Positions 1-10,460 of a stretch of 64,000 nucleotides of DNA are shown here, piece after piece (positions within the stretch are counted from its first letter, which is position 1; the number at the start of each line of letters is the position of its first letter). The stretch spans positions 62,001-126,000 of the forward strand of contig NZ_JACEHE010000005.1 of the NCBI RefSeq assembly GCF_013778455.1. Reading direction: 5' to 3'. The notes under the pieces were generated by a model. That model had not been told where the DNA came from and made no database searches. It saw only the letters and a list, made by a program, of their open reading frames with translations. The position numbers and the translations under genes are program-made. Source of the DNA: Streptomyces himalayensis subsp. himalayensis (GTDB lineage Bacteria; Actinomycetota; Actinomycetes; Streptomycetales; Streptomycetaceae).

Positions 1-2
1 AC

Positions 3-1343
3 ACCCAGGCCGAACCGCTGCTGGCCGCCGCGCTGATGCGGTGTCGCAGCGAGCAGCCGCAGCGCAAGGAGCTGCGCTACTGGCTGGCGCGGGCGCACGA
101 GGGCACGGGGCGCAGCGCGGCGGCGCTGCCGCTGTACCGGGCGGTGCACAGGGTCGACCCCGCATTCATGGACACCTCGGCGCGGCTCGCGGCGATAGCG
201 GAGGGGGACGGCTACGACGAGACGGCCGACCTCGCGTCGATCACTCTCACCGGGATCGGTCAGGACACCGTGGACGGGCTCGACGGCACCGATCCGCTGG
301 CCGGCACGGACGGTCGCGACCTCAAGGTGGGCGAACCCGATCTGCCTCCGCCTGCCGGGGCGGTGCCGGCGCCCGGCACGGTGCAGGACGACACCGACGC
401 GGTGCGCGAGAAGGCCGTGGTGCCGGTGCAGCCGGGACCCCCGCAGTTCCCGTCCGGCCCCGCAGACTCGGCCCTGCTCGAAGAAGCGCTCAACGAGCTG
501 GAGCGCATGGTGGGTCTCGAGCCCGTGAAGCGCCAGGTGAAGGCACTCTCGGCCCAGTTGAACATGGCCCGGCTGCGCGCCGGACAGGGCCTTCCGGTCC
601 AGCCGCCGAAACGGCACTTCGTCTTCTCGGGCCCCTCGGGCACCGGCAAGACCACGGTGGCCCGCATCTTAGGCAGGGTCTTCTACGCGCTCGGGCTGCT
701 CGGCGGTGACCATCTGGTCGAGGCCCAGCGCGCCGATCTCGTCGGCGAATACCTGGGCCAGACCGCCGTCAAGGCCAACGAACTGATCGACTCGGCGATC
801 GGCGGCGTCCTCTTCGTCGACGAGGCGTACGCCCTGTCCAACTCGGGCTACGGCAAGGGCGACGCCTACGGCGACGAGGCCCTGCAGGTGCTCCTCAAGC
901 GGGCGGAGGACAACCGCGACCATCTCGTCGTGATCCTCGCGGGCTATCCCGAGGGCATGGACCGTCTGCTCGCCGCCAATCCAGGGCTGAGCTCCCGCTT
1001 CACCACCCGCGTGGACTTCCCGTCGTACCGCCCGCTCGAACTGACCGCGATCGGTGAGGTGCTGGCGGCCGAGAACGGCGACGCCTGGGACGAGGAGGCG
1101 CTGGAGGAGCTGCGCTCCATCAGCGGGCATGTCGTCGACCAGGGCTGGATCGACGAGCTCGGCAACGGCCGCTTTCTGCGGACCCTCTACGAGAAGAGCT
1201 GCGCTTACCGGGATCTGCGGCTGTCGGGGTATGCGGCGACGCCCACACGCGACGACCTGGCGACGTTGCGGCTGCCGGATCTTATGCAGGCGTACGGGGA
1301 GGTTCTGTCGGGCCGCGGTCCGGGCGGCCCGACCGGGGTCTGA
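3..1343 (+). CDS. AAA+ ATPase of the CbbX/SpoVK type, 5' end outside the window
   Basis: The reading frame is open from base 3, before the first ATG at 36, so the N-terminus is missing. The start of the visible part looks like a TPR-type helical repeat segment, followed by an acidic and proline-rich linker. A C-terminal AAA+ module follows, with Walker A GPSGTGKTT at about bases 630-656 and Walker B VLFVDEA at about 807-827. The LVGEYLGQTAVK stretch before Walker B and the later AGYPEGMDRLLAANPGLSSRF stretch (split here as AGYPEGMDRLL and NPGLSSRF) are typical of the CbxX/CfqX/SpoVK group, which also includes the ATPase of type VII secretion (EccA). No secretion genes are visible nearby, so a secretion role is not supported. 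The gene converges on the membrane-protein pair that follows. Confidence 0.8.
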   Translation, partial: TQAEPLLAAALMRCRSEQPQRKELRYWLARAHEGTGRSAAALPLYRAVHRVDPAFMDTSARLAAIAEGDGYDETADLASITLTGIGQDTVDGLDGTDPLAGTDGRDLKVGEPDLPPPAGAVPAPGTVQDDTDAVREKAVVPVQPGPPQFPSGPADSALLEEALNELERMVGLEPVKRQVKALSAQLNMARLRAGQGLPVQPPKRHFVFSGPSGTGKTTVARILGRVFYALGLLGGDHLVEAQRADLVGEYLGQTAVKANELIDSAIGGVLFVDEAYALSNSGYGKGDAYGDEALQVLLKRAEDNRDHLVVILAGYPEGMDRLLAANPGLSSRFTTRVDFPSYRPLELTAIGEVLAAENGDAWDEEALEELRSISGHVVDQGWIDELGNGRFLRTLYEKSCAYRDLRLSGYAATPTRDDLATLRLPDLMQAYGEVLSGRGPGGPTGV

Positions 1344-1377
1344 GTCCGCCCCCCGCCATGCCCGTCTGCGGGCCGTG

Positions 1378-1454
1378 GCCGGTTTGTGCCCCCGTTCCTC
1401 CCCCAGTGCCTAAAAGGCCTGGGGGCCCAGCGGAACGCGTGCCCACAAACCGGC
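1378..1454. terminator. Nested inverted repeat between convergent genes, probable bidirectional terminator
   Basis: Three nested perfect stems share one axis: GCCGGTTTGTG (1378-1388) with CACAAACCGGC (1444-1454), GTTCC (1394-1398) with GGAAC (1432-1436), and CCCCCAG (1400-1406) with CTGGGGG (1419-1425). The element lies between two 3' ends. There is no clear T-run, so it may act as a strong hairpin terminator in either direction. Confidence 0.6.
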
Positions 1455-1464
1455 TCGCTCGCCG

Positions 1465-2565
1465 TCAGCCCGCCAGCGCCCCTTCAGGAGCCCCGGTCGT
1501 CCGCGGCTCCGTGACCCGGGGCGGCGCGGGCGCCGCCTCCGCGGCAGCCCGGTGCGCAGGATCCCGCACCTCGCCCACCAGCAACTCCAGTACGTCCTCG
1601 AGCGCCACGAGCCCCAGCACCCGCCCCGACGCGTCGGCGACCTGCGCAAGGTGCGTCGCGGCGCGCCGCATCAGGGTCAGCGCGTCGTCGAGCGGCAGCT
1701 CGGCCCGCAGCGTCGTCATGGGCCGCCAGATGTGCTGCGGCACGGCACGGTCGCTGTCCTCCAGATCCAGTACGTCCTTCACGTGGAGGTAGCCCATGAA
1801 GGCGCCCCCCTCCGCGCACACCGGGAAACGGGAGTACCCGGTGGAGGCGGTGAGTGCGACGACCTGGCCGGGGGTGACCGAGGGTCCCACGGTCACCAGC
1901 GAGGCGCTGTCCAGCAGAACGTCGGTCACCGGGCGGGAGCCCAGCTCCAGGGCGTCCTCCAGTCGCTCCTGCTCCTCGGGGTCGAGCAGGCCGGCCTGGC
2001 CGGCGTCCTCCACGAGCCGGTTGAGCTGCTCGCTGGTGAAAACGGCCTCGACCTCGTCCTTGGGTTCGACCCGGAAGAGTTTGAGGACCAGCCGGGCGCA
2101 GGCTCCCAGGCCCACGGTGACCGGCCTGCACAGCCGGGCGAAGGCGACCAGGCCGGGGCTCAGCCACAGCGCGGTCTTCTCGGGGGCCGCCATGGCGAGG
2201 TTCTTCGGGACCATCTCGCCGATGACAAGATGCAGAAAGACGACCACGGCGAGCGCGATCACATAGCCGAGCGGGTGGATCATGCCCTCGGGCAGATGAA
2301 TCGCCTCGAAGGCAGGCTCCAGTAGATGCGCCACGGTCGGCTCGGCCACCGCGCCCAGCGTCAGCGAGCAGACGGTGATACCGAACTGGGCGGCCGCCAT
2401 CATCTGCGGCAGATTCTCCAGGCCGTAGAGGACCTGGCGGGCCCGTGCGGACCCAAGGGGCTCGATCTGGCTGCGGCGCACGGAGACCAGTGCGAACTCC
2501 GCGCCGACGAAGAAGCCGTTGGCGAGCACGAGCAGAACGGCGAAGAGGAGTTGGAGCAGGCTCAT
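1465..2565 (-). CDS. CNNM/CorC-family membrane protein with CBS pair (short form)
   Basis: A 366-residue protein that starts with a hydrophobic segment containing the ANGFFVGAEFALVSVRRSQ signature of the DUF21/CNNM transmembrane domain. Further membrane segments run to about residue 150, followed by a CBS-domain pair (TDVLLD..., LGLVALEDVLELLVGEVRD). Family members are proposed magnesium/cobalt transporters or hemolysin-C-like proteins. The C-terminal CorC/HlyC domain is missing here; the protein ends soon after the second CBS domain in an Ala/Pro-rich tail. The start overlaps the stop of the upstream paralogue by four bases (ATGA), so the pair is one translationally coupled transcription unit and the products may form a heteromer. 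Confidence 0.85.
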   Translation of the reverse strand: MSLLQLLFAVLLVLANGFFVGAEFALVSVRRSQIEPLGSARARQVLYGLENLPQMMAAAQFGITVCSLTLGAVAEPTVAHLLEPAFEAIHLPEGMIHPLGYVIALAVVVFLHLVIGEMVPKNLAMAAPEKTALWLSPGLVAFARLCRPVTVGLGACARLVLKLFRVEPKDEVEAVFTSEQLNRLVEDAGQAGLLDPEEQERLEDALELGSRPVTDVLLDSASLVTVGPSVTPGQVVALTASTGYSRFPVCAEGGAFMGYLHVKDVLDLEDSDRAVPQHIWRPMTTLRAELPLDDALTLMRRAATHLAQVADASGRVLGLVALEDVLELLVGEVRDPAHRAAAEAAPAPPRVTEPRTTGAPEGALAG

Positions 2566-3929
2566 CGGACGGCCTCCACCGCGGGCTGCTCCACTGCAGC
2601 GGTGGCATCGGAGGTACCGTCGGCGTCCGCTGTCCGGACGATGCGGACCCGCTCCGCGCGGTAGTGCCCGACCTGGCGCACCGACAGCCGCCAGCCGGGG
2701 AGTTCGGCGCGGTCGCCGGGCACGGGGATCCGGCCGAGCAGATCGGCGACGAGTCCGGCGACGGTCTCGTACGGGCCCTCCGGCACGTCGAGTCCTATGC
2801 GCCGCAGGGTGTCGACGCGGCAGCTGCCGTCGGCGTCCCAGGCGGGGCGGCCGTCCTCCGGCGGCGCCGCGGCGAGTTCGGGCAGGTCGTGTCCGTCATG
2901 CTCGTCGCGCACCTCGCCGACGAGCTCCTCGATGATGTCCTCGAGTGTGACGACGCCGGCCGTGCCGCCGTACTCGTCGACGACTATGGCTATCGGCTGC
3001 TCACTGCGCAGACGTTCGAGCAGGGGCTGTACGGGCAGGGTCTCAGGGACGAGCAGCGGCGCCTGCGCAATGCTGACCACGGGCGTGCGCAGCCGGTTGG
3101 CGGAGGGCACGGCGAGGGCGTCCTTGAGGTGGACCATGCCGATGATCTCGTCGATGCGCTCCCGGTAGACGGGGAAGCGGGACAGGCCCGTGGCCCGGGT
3201 GAGGTTGACGACGTCCTGGGCGGTGGCGGAGGACTGCAGTGCGCTGACCTTCACACGGGGCGTCATCACGTGCTGGGCGGTCAGGTCGGCGAGGGAGAGG
3301 GTGCGTACGAACAGGTCGGCGGTGTCCTGTTCGAGCGCGCCCGCCTGTGCGGAGTGCCGGGCGAGGGACACCAGCTCCTCCGGGGTGCGGGCGGAGGCCA
3401 GCTCGTCGGCGGGCTCGACACCGAGGGCGCGTACGAGACGGTTGGCGACCGCGTTCAGCCCGGCGATGACCGGCCTGAACAGCCGCGAGAAGACGTGCTG
3501 CGGGCCGGCGACGAACCGCGCGACCTGCAGGGGCCGTGACACCGCCCAGTTCTTCGGCACGAGTTCGCCGATCACCATCTGCACGGCGGAGGCCAGCAGC
3601 ATGCCGACGATCACGGACACACCGGAGACGGCGCCTTCTGGCACACCGACGGCAGTGAACGGGCCGGAGAGGAGCTCCGCCAGGGCCGGTTCGGCGAGCA
3701 TGCCGACGACCAGTGAGGTGATGGTGATGCCGAGCTGGGTGCCGGAGAGCTGGAAGGAGAGCTCCCGGAGGGCGTTCACGACGCTGCGGGCCCGTCGGTC
3801 GCCGGCGGCCGCTGCCCGCTCGGCGTCCGGCCGCTCGACGGTGATGAGGCCGAACTCGGCCGCGACGAAGAATCCGTTGGCGAGAATCAGGAGGAAGGCC
3901 GCCGCAAGGAGCAACAGGGGGATGGTCAT
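2562..3929 (-). CDS. CNNM/CorC-family membrane protein with CBS pair and CorC/HlyC domain (long form)
   Basis: A 455-residue paralogue of the following gene. It has the N-terminal DUF21 membrane domain (ANGFFVAAEFGLITVER, then segments around VGMLAEPALAELL and VIGELVPKNWAVS), a CBS pair (HVMTPRVKVSAL; IAIVVDEYGGTAGVVTLED) and a C-terminal CorC/HlyC (transporter-associated) domain around residues 370-430. The family is linked to divalent-cation export or homeostasis. This is the upstream gene of the pair; the partner lacks the last domain. No nearby ion-responsive regulator is visible, so the substrate stays open. Confidence 0.86.
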   Translation of the reverse strand: MTIPLLLLAAAFLLILANGFFVAAEFGLITVERPDAERAAAAGDRRARSVVNALRELSFQLSGTQLGITITSLVVGMLAEPALAELLSGPFTAVGVPEGAVSGVSVIVGMLLASAVQMVIGELVPKNWAVSRPLQVARFVAGPQHVFSRLFRPVIAGLNAVANRLVRALGVEPADELASARTPEELVSLARHSAQAGALEQDTADLFVRTLSLADLTAQHVMTPRVKVSALQSSATAQDVVNLTRATGLSRFPVYRERIDEIIGMVHLKDALAVPSANRLRTPVVSIAQAPLLVPETLPVQPLLERLRSEQPIAIVVDEYGGTAGVVTLEDIIEELVGEVRDEHDGHDLPELAAAPPEDGRPAWDADGSCRVDTLRRIGLDVPEGPYETVAGLVADLLGRIPVPGDRAELPGWRLSVRQVGHYRAERVRIVRTADADGTSDATAAVEQPAVEAVR

Positions 3930-4243
3930 GCCACCGCCTCCGGACCGACGCGGAGGGGGTCCGCGGGGGTTCGGGAGGGGGCGGCGCAGGTACTACAGGA
4001 CGAACCGTCCATCGCCGGAGAGGGTCACTCCTCTGATAGCAGGAGCCCCCCGCGCGGCCGGGCGGCCGACGGAGGGGCGAGGCGGCATGAGGCGCACCTC
4101 GTCAACAGATTAATCAAGACAAGCCCCGGAACGTCAGGGTGAACGCCCCAAGTCGGCACTGATGTTCCTCACGTCGACTGTTCCCACGTCAGCCAGGGTG
4201 TGATTTACGCCTCTTGCCCGAATTGTGACTTCGAGCTGCTCGG
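3930..4243. other. Intergenic region upstream of the CNNM pair
   Basis: About 314 bases between two minus-strand genes. It must hold the promoter of the CNNM-like pair and the end of the PH-like transcription unit. I see no convincing ORF, hairpin with T-run or recognisable riboswitch core. The right half is more A/T-rich than the left. Confidence 0.5.
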
Positions 4244-4726
4244 CTACCGCTCGGGGTCGCCGACGGCTCGCGTCTCGACGAGCGCACGCAGGGCGCGGGC
4301 GTCACGGATGGCGTGCTCCTTGGCGATACCCGGCTGGATGCCGAGGGCCGGCAGGCTGGTGCCGTCGCTGAGGTCAATGAACACCCAGGGGTCGCCCACC
4401 CGGAGGTTGACGTGCAGGATCTCCGCCCAGTCGAGGTGCCGCCGGGTGACGATGTTGACGACGGTGACGCCGGACTCGTCGGCGACGACCTTGGGCCTGC
4501 TGAGCAGGACGAGGACACCGGAGAGCAGTGCGGCGGTGAGGACGAAACTGAGCCGCTCCCCCGGGCCGAGCCTGGGCAGCATCACCGCGATCACCGTGAT
4601 GACCACGAAGATCGCGACTGCGGCGGCCAGCAGGACGGCCCGGGTGCGGGACGGGCGGAAGGTGACGGGCAGCGCGGGCACGGCAGACGCATCCGGCATA
4701 GCCGACATATCCCGCATTTCTGTCAT
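4244..4726 (-). CDS. PH-like (bacterial pleckstrin homology) membrane protein
   Basis: A 160-residue protein. After about 25 residues come two adjacent hydrophobic segments (AVLLAAAVAIFVVITVIAVM and a second around FVLTAALLSGVLVLL), then a soluble domain with VVADESGVTVVNIVTRRHLDWAEILHV, given here only as the pattern ADESGV...RRHLDWAEI that is typical of bacterial PH domains. The product is likely a small membrane-anchored protein with the PH fold facing the cytoplasm; its ligand is unknown. It starts 25 bases after the hisG stop, so it is probably the last gene of the his/rib transcription unit. Function in histidine synthesis is not implied. Confidence 0.7.
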   Translation of the reverse strand: MTEMRDMSAMPDASAVPALPVTFRPSRTRAVLLAAAVAIFVVITVIAVMLPRLGPGERLSFVLTAALLSGVLVLLSRPKVVADESGVTVVNIVTRRHLDWAEILHVNLRVGDPWVFIDLSDGTSLPALGIQPGIAKEHAIRDARALRALVETRAVGDPER

Positions 4727-4751
4727 CGCTATCGAGTCCTTCGGAGGTCCT

Positions 4752-5600
4752 TCAGAGACGGCAGGCGTGGATGGCCGTCGTCAGGATGGCCCGCGCCCCG
4801 AGTGCGTACAGATCGTCCATGATCCGCTGCGCCTCCTTGGCGGGGACCATGGCGCGGACGGCGACCCAGCCCTCGTTGTGCAACGGAGAGATGGTCGGCG
4901 ACTCGAGGCCGGGGGTGAGGGCGACGGCCTTCTCCAGGTGCTCGGCGCGGCAGTCGTAGTCCATCATCACGTACGTCCGCGCGACGAGGACGCCCTGGAG
5001 GCGGCGCAGGAACTGCTGGACCTTCGGGTCGTCGGCGTCGGCGCCGGTGCGGCGGATGACCACGGCCTCCGACTTCATGATCGGCTCACCGATCACGGTG
5101 AGGCCGGCGTTGCGCAGCGACGTCCCGGTCTCCACGACATCGGCGATGACCTGCGCGACGCCGAGCTCGATGGCCGTCTCGACGGCGCCGTCAAGGTGGA
5201 CCACCGAGGCGTCCACGCCGTTGTCCGCGAGGTGCTTGGCGACGATGCCCTCGTACGAGGTGGCGATCGTCATGCCGCCCAGGTCCTCGACGCCCTTCGC
5301 CGTTCCCGGCTTGGTGGCGAAGCGGAAGGTGGAGCGGGCGAAGCCGAGCGGCAGGATCTCCTCGGCGTTGGCGCCGGAGTCGATCAGCAGGTCGCGCCCG
5401 GTGATGCCGATGTCGAGACGGCCGGACGACACGTAGATCGCGATGTCGCGGGGGCGCAGATAGAAGAACTCGACCTCGTTGTCCGGGTCGACGATCACCA
5501 GCTCCTTGGATTCCCTGCGCTGCTGGTATCCGGCCTCATGCAGCATCTCCGCCGCAGGGCCGGACAGGGAACCCTTGTTGGGGACGGCGATGCGCAGCAT
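4752..5600 (-). CDS. hisG: ATP phosphoribosyltransferase, long form
   Basis: HisG condenses ATP and PRPP, the first step of histidine synthesis. The 282-residue length is that of the long form with a C-terminal ACT-like regulatory domain for histidine feedback. The N-terminus LRIAVPNKGSLSGPA and the PRPP-binding segment AQVIADVVETGTSLRNAGL are family hallmarks. It follows hisE by 79 bases in the same direction. The separation of hisG and hisE from the main his cluster, next to the rib operon, is the arrangement I recall from Streptomyces. Confidence 0.96.
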   Translation of the reverse strand: MLRIAVPNKGSLSGPAAEMLHEAGYQQRRESKELVIVDPDNEVEFFYLRPRDIAIYVSSGRLDIGITGRDLLIDSGANAEEILPLGFARSTFRFATKPGTAKGVEDLGGMTIATSYEGIVAKHLADNGVDASVVHLDGAVETAIELGVAQVIADVVETGTSLRNAGLTVIGEPIMKSEAVVIRRTGADADDPKVQQFLRRLQGVLVARTYVMMDYDCRAEHLEKAVALTPGLESPTISPLHNEGWVAVRAMVPAKEAQRIMDDLYALGARAILTTAIHACRL

Positions 5601-5679
5601 GAGGTCGGATTCCTTTGGTGCGAAGGGGCATTCGATACGGAGCTGGGTGCGGGGTCTGCTGGTTCTGCGTGTCTGCGGG

Positions 5680-5952
5680 CTACAGGTGGGCGTAGACGTC
5701 GTCGAGGGAGATGCCGCGGGCGACCATCATCACCTGCACGTGGTACAGGAGCTGCGAGATCTCCTCGGCGGCCGCCTCCTTGCCCTCGTACTCGGCGGCC
5801 ATCCACACTTCGGCGGCCTCCTCGACGACCTTCTTGCCGATGGCATGGACGCCCTTGCCGACCAGCTCGGCGGTGCGGGACGTGGCGGGGTCGCCGTTTG
5901 CGGCCTTGTGCTGGAGCTCGGTGAAGAGCTCCTCGAACGTCTTCTTGGACAT
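5680..5952 (-). CDS. hisE: Phosphoribosyl-ATP pyrophosphatase
   Basis: HisE hydrolyses phosphoribosyl-ATP to phosphoribosyl-AMP, the second histidine step. The 90-residue protein is a stand-alone HisE (not fused to HisI) of the MazG-like all-alpha fold, with the metal-binding [14 protein letters not shown] motif and the second acidic cluster around [14 protein letters not shown]. It lies 34 bases after ribH and 79 bases before hisG on the same strand, so it may be read through from the rib operon as well as from its own promoter. Confidence 0.95.
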   Translation of the reverse strand: MSKKTFEELFTELQHKAANGDPATSRTAELVGKGVHAIGKKVVEEAAEVWMAAEYEGKEAAAEEISQLLYHVQVMMVARGISLDDVYAHL

Positions 5953-5986
5953 GGTGGTGCCTACTCTACGCGGCCGCCCGCTCCCG

Positions 5987-6472
5987 CTAGCGCCAGGGCT
6001 CGGAGACGGTACGCAGCGTCATCGCCGTGGCGACGGCCGCCGTGACCGCCTCGTGGCCCTTGTCCTCGTTGGAGCCCTCGAGGCCCGCGCGGTCGAGGGC
6101 CTGCTCCTCGGTGTCGCAGGTGAGCACGCCGAAGCCGACGGGGACGCCGGTGTCCACCGACACCTGGGTGAGGCCCTGGGTGACGCCCTGGCACACGTAC
6201 TCGAAGTGCGGGGTGCCGCCGCGGATGACTACGCCGAGCGCGACGACCGCGTCGTAGCCACGGCCCGCGAGGACCTTGGCGACGACCGGGAGCTCGAAAC
6301 TGCCCGGCACGCGCAGCAGTGTGGGCTCGTCGATGCCGAGCTCGTGCAGGGCGCGCAGGGCGCCGTCGACGAGTCCGTCCATGACCTTCTCGTGCCACTG
6401 GGCGGCGATGACCGCGACTCGCAGGTCGCTGCAGTTCTTCACGCTCAGTTCGGGTGCGCCCTTGCCGCTCAC
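5987..6472 (-). CDS. ribH: 6,7-dimethyl-8-ribityllumazine synthase
   Basis: RibH joins 5-amino-6-ribitylaminouracil with 3,4-dihydroxybutanone phosphate, the penultimate riboflavin step, usually as an icosahedral or pentameric assembly. The 161-residue protein shows [28 protein letters not shown] and [15 protein letters not shown], all conserved. I chose the GTG at 6472 because an AGGAG lies about five bases upstream and the protein then starts as in other actinobacteria ([10 protein letters not shown]); a longer open frame exists but has no family similarity. It is the last rib gene, 58 bases after ribBA. Confidence 0.95.
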   Translation of the reverse strand: MSGKGAPELSVKNCSDLRVAVIAAQWHEKVMDGLVDGALRALHELGIDEPTLLRVPGSFELPVVAKVLAGRGYDAVVALGVVIRGGTPHFEYVCQGVTQGLTQVSVDTGVPVGFGVLTCDTEEQALDRAGLEGSNEDKGHEAVTAAVATAMTLRTVSEPWR

Positions 6473-6530
6473 GCGCTGCTCCTCGTAGGTGTCGTAAGTG
6501 TCGATGTGGGTGTGACTGGGTGGTGCGGGA

Positions 6531-7816
<1,286 letters not shown>

Positions 7817-7820
<4 letters not shown>

Positions 7821-8461
7821 GCCGGAGCTCCTTCCGGGATGGGCCGGCCGGCCTGACGGGAGCGCAGCCACCAGTCGCGCATGCCCCACAGGACGAGGGC
7901 GCCGTAGACGATGTAGACGAAGCCGGAGAAGGCGAAGCCGTTGGCGAAGTTGAGCGGCACGCCCACGACGTCGACGAGCAGCCAGGCGAACCAGAACTCG
8001 ACCATGCCGCGCGCCTGGGCGTACATGGCGACGATCGTGCCGACGAAGATGTAGGCGTCGGGCCACGGGTCCCACGACAGCGTGGGGAAGGCGGTGAACA
8101 GGCCGCCGACCGCAAGCGTGCCGAGGGCGGCGCCGCCGGCCAGGTAACCGCGCTCACGCCAGGTGGCGAACCGCACGGCGATCGAGCCGTCCTGCTCCTG
8201 CTGCTTGCCGCGGTTCCACTGCAGCCAGCCGAACACGGCCACCACGATGACGACCAGCTGCTTGCCGGCGCTTCCCGAGAGGTGGGCGGTCGCGAAGGCC
8301 GCGAGGAGGATGACGCCGGACAGGAGCTGGGCGGGCCAGGTCCATATCGAGCGGCGCCAGCCGAGCGCCAGGGCGATCAGGCCGATGGTGTTGCCGATCA
8401 TGTCGGACCACCGGATGTGCTGGCCGAGGACGGTGAACGCCTCGGAGTTCAGCCAGTTCAC
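7817..8461 (-). CDS. ribM: PnuC-family riboflavin transporter RibM
   Basis: A 214-residue membrane protein with about seven hydrophobic segments and PnuC-family features ([12 protein letters not shown] start, [28 protein letters not shown]). PnuC proteins move nicotinamide riboside, thiamine or riboflavin. In actinobacteria the member encoded inside FMN-riboswitch-controlled rib operons is RibM, a riboflavin facilitator, and this gene sits between ribE and ribBA. It overlaps ribE (GTGA) and ribBA (ATGA) by four bases each. Substrate is inferred from the operon and riboswitch context. Confidence 0.88.
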
Positions 8462-9102
8462 TGAGCGCTCTCCTTGCTCTCGGCGTTCGCGGGGTCGTTG
8501 GCGTGTTCGGCGTCCTTGGCGGCCAGCAGCCGCTCGACGTACTTGGCGATGACGTCCACCTCGAGGTTGACCGGGTCGCCGGGCTGCTTGATGCCGAGCG
8601 TCGTCAGGGCGAGCGTGGTGGGGATGAGGCTGATGGTGAAGTAGTCGGGGCCCGCGTCGACGACGGTCAGGCTGATGCCGTCGACGGTGATGGAGCCCTT
8701 CTCGACGACGTACCGGGCGAGATCGGCGGGCAGCGAGATCTTGACGATCTCCCAGTTGTCGGAGGGCTTGCGCTCGAGGATCTGGCCGGTGCCGTCGACG
8801 TGGCCCTGCACGATGTGCCCGCCGAGCCGCGTGCCGACCGCGGTCGGCCGCTCCAGATTGACCCGGGAGCCGACGGCGAGGGCGCCGAGGCTCGACCGGT
8901 TCAGCGTCTCCGCCATCACGTCCGCGGTGAACTCGTCGCCCTCGTGCTCCACGACCGTCAGACAGACGCCGTTGACGGCGATGGAGTCGCCATGCTTGGC
9001 GCCTTCGGTGACGACGGGGCCGCGCAGCCGGAAGCGGGAGGCGTCGCCGAGGTTCTCGACGGCGGTGATCTCTCCCAGCTCTTCGACGATTCCGGTGAAC
9101 AC
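8458..9102 (-). CDS. ribE: Riboflavin synthase alpha subunit
   Basis: This enzyme dismutates two lumazines to riboflavin and the pyrimidine precursor. The two lumazine-binding repeats are visible: FTGIVEELGEI with VNGVCLTVV in the first, and GHIVQGHVDGTG with VDGISLTVV in the second. The chain is 214 residues, with an Ala/Glu-rich C-terminal tail. The GTG at 9102 was chosen because MFTGIVEE is the universal family N-terminus and an AAGGAG lies about eight bases upstream, inside the end of ribD; only two bases separate the ribD stop from this start. Confidence 0.95.
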   Translation of the reverse strand: MFTGIVEELGEITAVENLGDASRFRLRGPVVTEGAKHGDSIAVNGVCLTVVEHEGDEFTADVMAETLNRSSLGALAVGSRVNLERPTAVGTRLGGHIVQGHVDGTGQILERKPSDNWEIVKISLPADLARYVVEKGSITVDGISLTVVDAGPDYFTISLIPTTLALTTLGIKQPGDPVNLEVDVIAKYVERLLAAKDAEHANDPANAESKESAQ

Positions 9103-9104
9103 GT

Positions 9105-10193
9105 TCAGTGCTCCTTCGTTGCGAGGGTGGCGGTGATGCGCAGGTCGGGCCCGATACGCACGGACTCGGTGACGTCGAGCCGCAACGCGTCGGTGATGGT
9201 GGTGATTCCGGCGGCGGCGAGGGCCGCACTGCCCTCGCCGAGCAGTACGGGCGCGAGGTAGCCGACGATCCGGTCGACGGCGCCCGCCGCGACGAAGGCT
9301 CCGGCGAGTGTCGGGCCGCCTTCGAGCAGCACGGACCGGACGCCGCGCAGGTGCAGGTTCGTGAGCAGGTCGTGCACGCCCAGGCGCCCGTCGTGCAGGG
9401 GCAGCCGGAGCAGTTCGACGCCCGGCAAATGGCGCGTGTCGGCGTCCTCGGCGACGACGACCAGCGTGGGTGCCGCGTCGTCGAGGACGCGGGCGGTCGG
9501 CAGGATCGTGGCGTGGGTGTCGAGGACGACGCGCAGCGGCTGTACGACGCCGTCGATGCCGCGGACCGCGAGGTGCGGGTCGTCGGTGCGGGCCGTGCCG
9601 GATCCGACGACGACCGCGTCGCACTCGGCGCGCAGCCGGTGCACGTCGGCGCGGGACTCGGCGGAGGTGATCCAGCGGCTGGTGCCGTCGGCGGCGGCGA
9701 TCCGGCCGTCGAGCGTCGCCGCGTACTTCCAGGTGACATGGGGACGGCCGAGGCGTACGGACGTGAGCCAGGCGATGTTGCCCGCCTCGGCCTCATCGGC
9801 GAGGAGGCCGCCTTCGACGTCGATGCCGGCGCGGCGCAGGGTCTCCGCGCCGCCCGTGGCTGAGGGGTTGGGGTCGCCGACCGCGTAGACGACCCGGGCG
9901 ATCCCGGCGTCGATGAGGGCCTGGGCGCAGGGGCCCGTACGGCCCGTGTGGTTGCAGGGTTCGAGGGTGACGACGGCGGTGCCGCCTCTGGCCCTGTCGC
10001 CGGCCGCGCGCAGGGCGTGGACCTCCGCGTGCGGGCCGCCGGCGCGCTGGTGGAAGCCCTCGCCGACGATGTCGCCCGAGGCGTCGAGGATGACGGAGCC
10101 GACGACCGGGTTGGGGCTGGTCGAGCCGAGTCCGCGCGCGGCGAGCGCGATGGCGCGACGCATCGCTGCTGCTTCGGCTGCGGTGGGGGCCAC
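9105..10193 (-). CDS. ribD: Bifunctional riboflavin deaminase/reductase
   Basis: RibD deaminates and then reduces the GTP cyclohydrolase II product. The N-terminal cytidine-deaminase-like domain has the zinc motif HAEVHAL and the PCNHTGRTGPC cysteines. The C-terminal reductase domain has TWKYAATLDGRIAAADGTS and LLEGGPTLAGAF. The 362-residue length is typical. The GTG start at 10193 has an AGGAGG six bases upstream. It is the first gene of the rib operon, about 150 bases after an FMN riboswitch. Confidence 0.95.
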   Translation of the reverse strand: MAPTAAEAAAMRRAIALAARGLGSTSPNPVVGSVILDASGDIVGEGFHQRAGGPHAEVHALRAAGDRARGGTAVVTLEPCNHTGRTGPCAQALIDAGIARVVYAVGDPNPSATGGAETLRRAGIDVEGGLLADEAEAGNIAWLTSVRLGRPHVTWKYAATLDGRIAAADGTSRWITSAESRADVHRLRAECDAVVVGSGTARTDDPHLAVRGIDGVVQPLRVVLDTHATILPTARVLDDAAPTLVVVAEDADTRHLPGVELLRLPLHDGRLGVHDLLTNLHLRGVRSVLLEGGPTLAGAFVAAGAVDRIVGYLAPVLLGEGSAALAAAGITTITDALRLDVTESVRIGPDLRITATLATKEH

Positions 10194-10340
10194 CGGGTCC
10201 TCCTGCCTCTTCGGGCACGGACTCCGGGGCTGTCGATGACGACAGAATGTACGAGCGGGACTCCACGGGTAAGGCCGGACGGCGGCCGTCCTCTACGGAC
10301 GGACCGACGGCGGCGTACACATGAGTGTCCGCCCGCCGCG

Positions 10341-10460
10341 CACTGCCTCCCATCCGGACTTTAACCGTCGGTCCAGGAATTTCACCTGGTCAACCGGCCA
10401 CTGGATGCGGCCGGGTCGCGGACTGTAACCGCCGGTTCGGACTTTCACCGACCCCGGAGT
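10341..10460 (-). promoter_or_regulatory. FMN riboswitch (RFN element) controlling the rib operon
   Basis: Read on the minus strand, the segment has the conserved RFN blocks in order: GGTGAAAGTCCGAACCGGCG, then GTTACAGTCCGCGACC, then CAGGTGAAATTCCTGGACCG and finally CGACGGTTAAAGTCCGGATG closing the multi-branch junction. The paired closing strands are near 10,351-10,360 and 10,440-10,455. About 147 bases lie between it and the ribD start. FMN binding should reduce expression; whether by termination or SD sequestration cannot be decided by eye. Confidence 0.95.

Noticed and set aside
3..1343. EccA of a type VII secretion locus
   Set aside because: The AAA+ domain is related, but no ecc or WXG100 genes lie nearby in the visible sequence, so only the general family is claimed.
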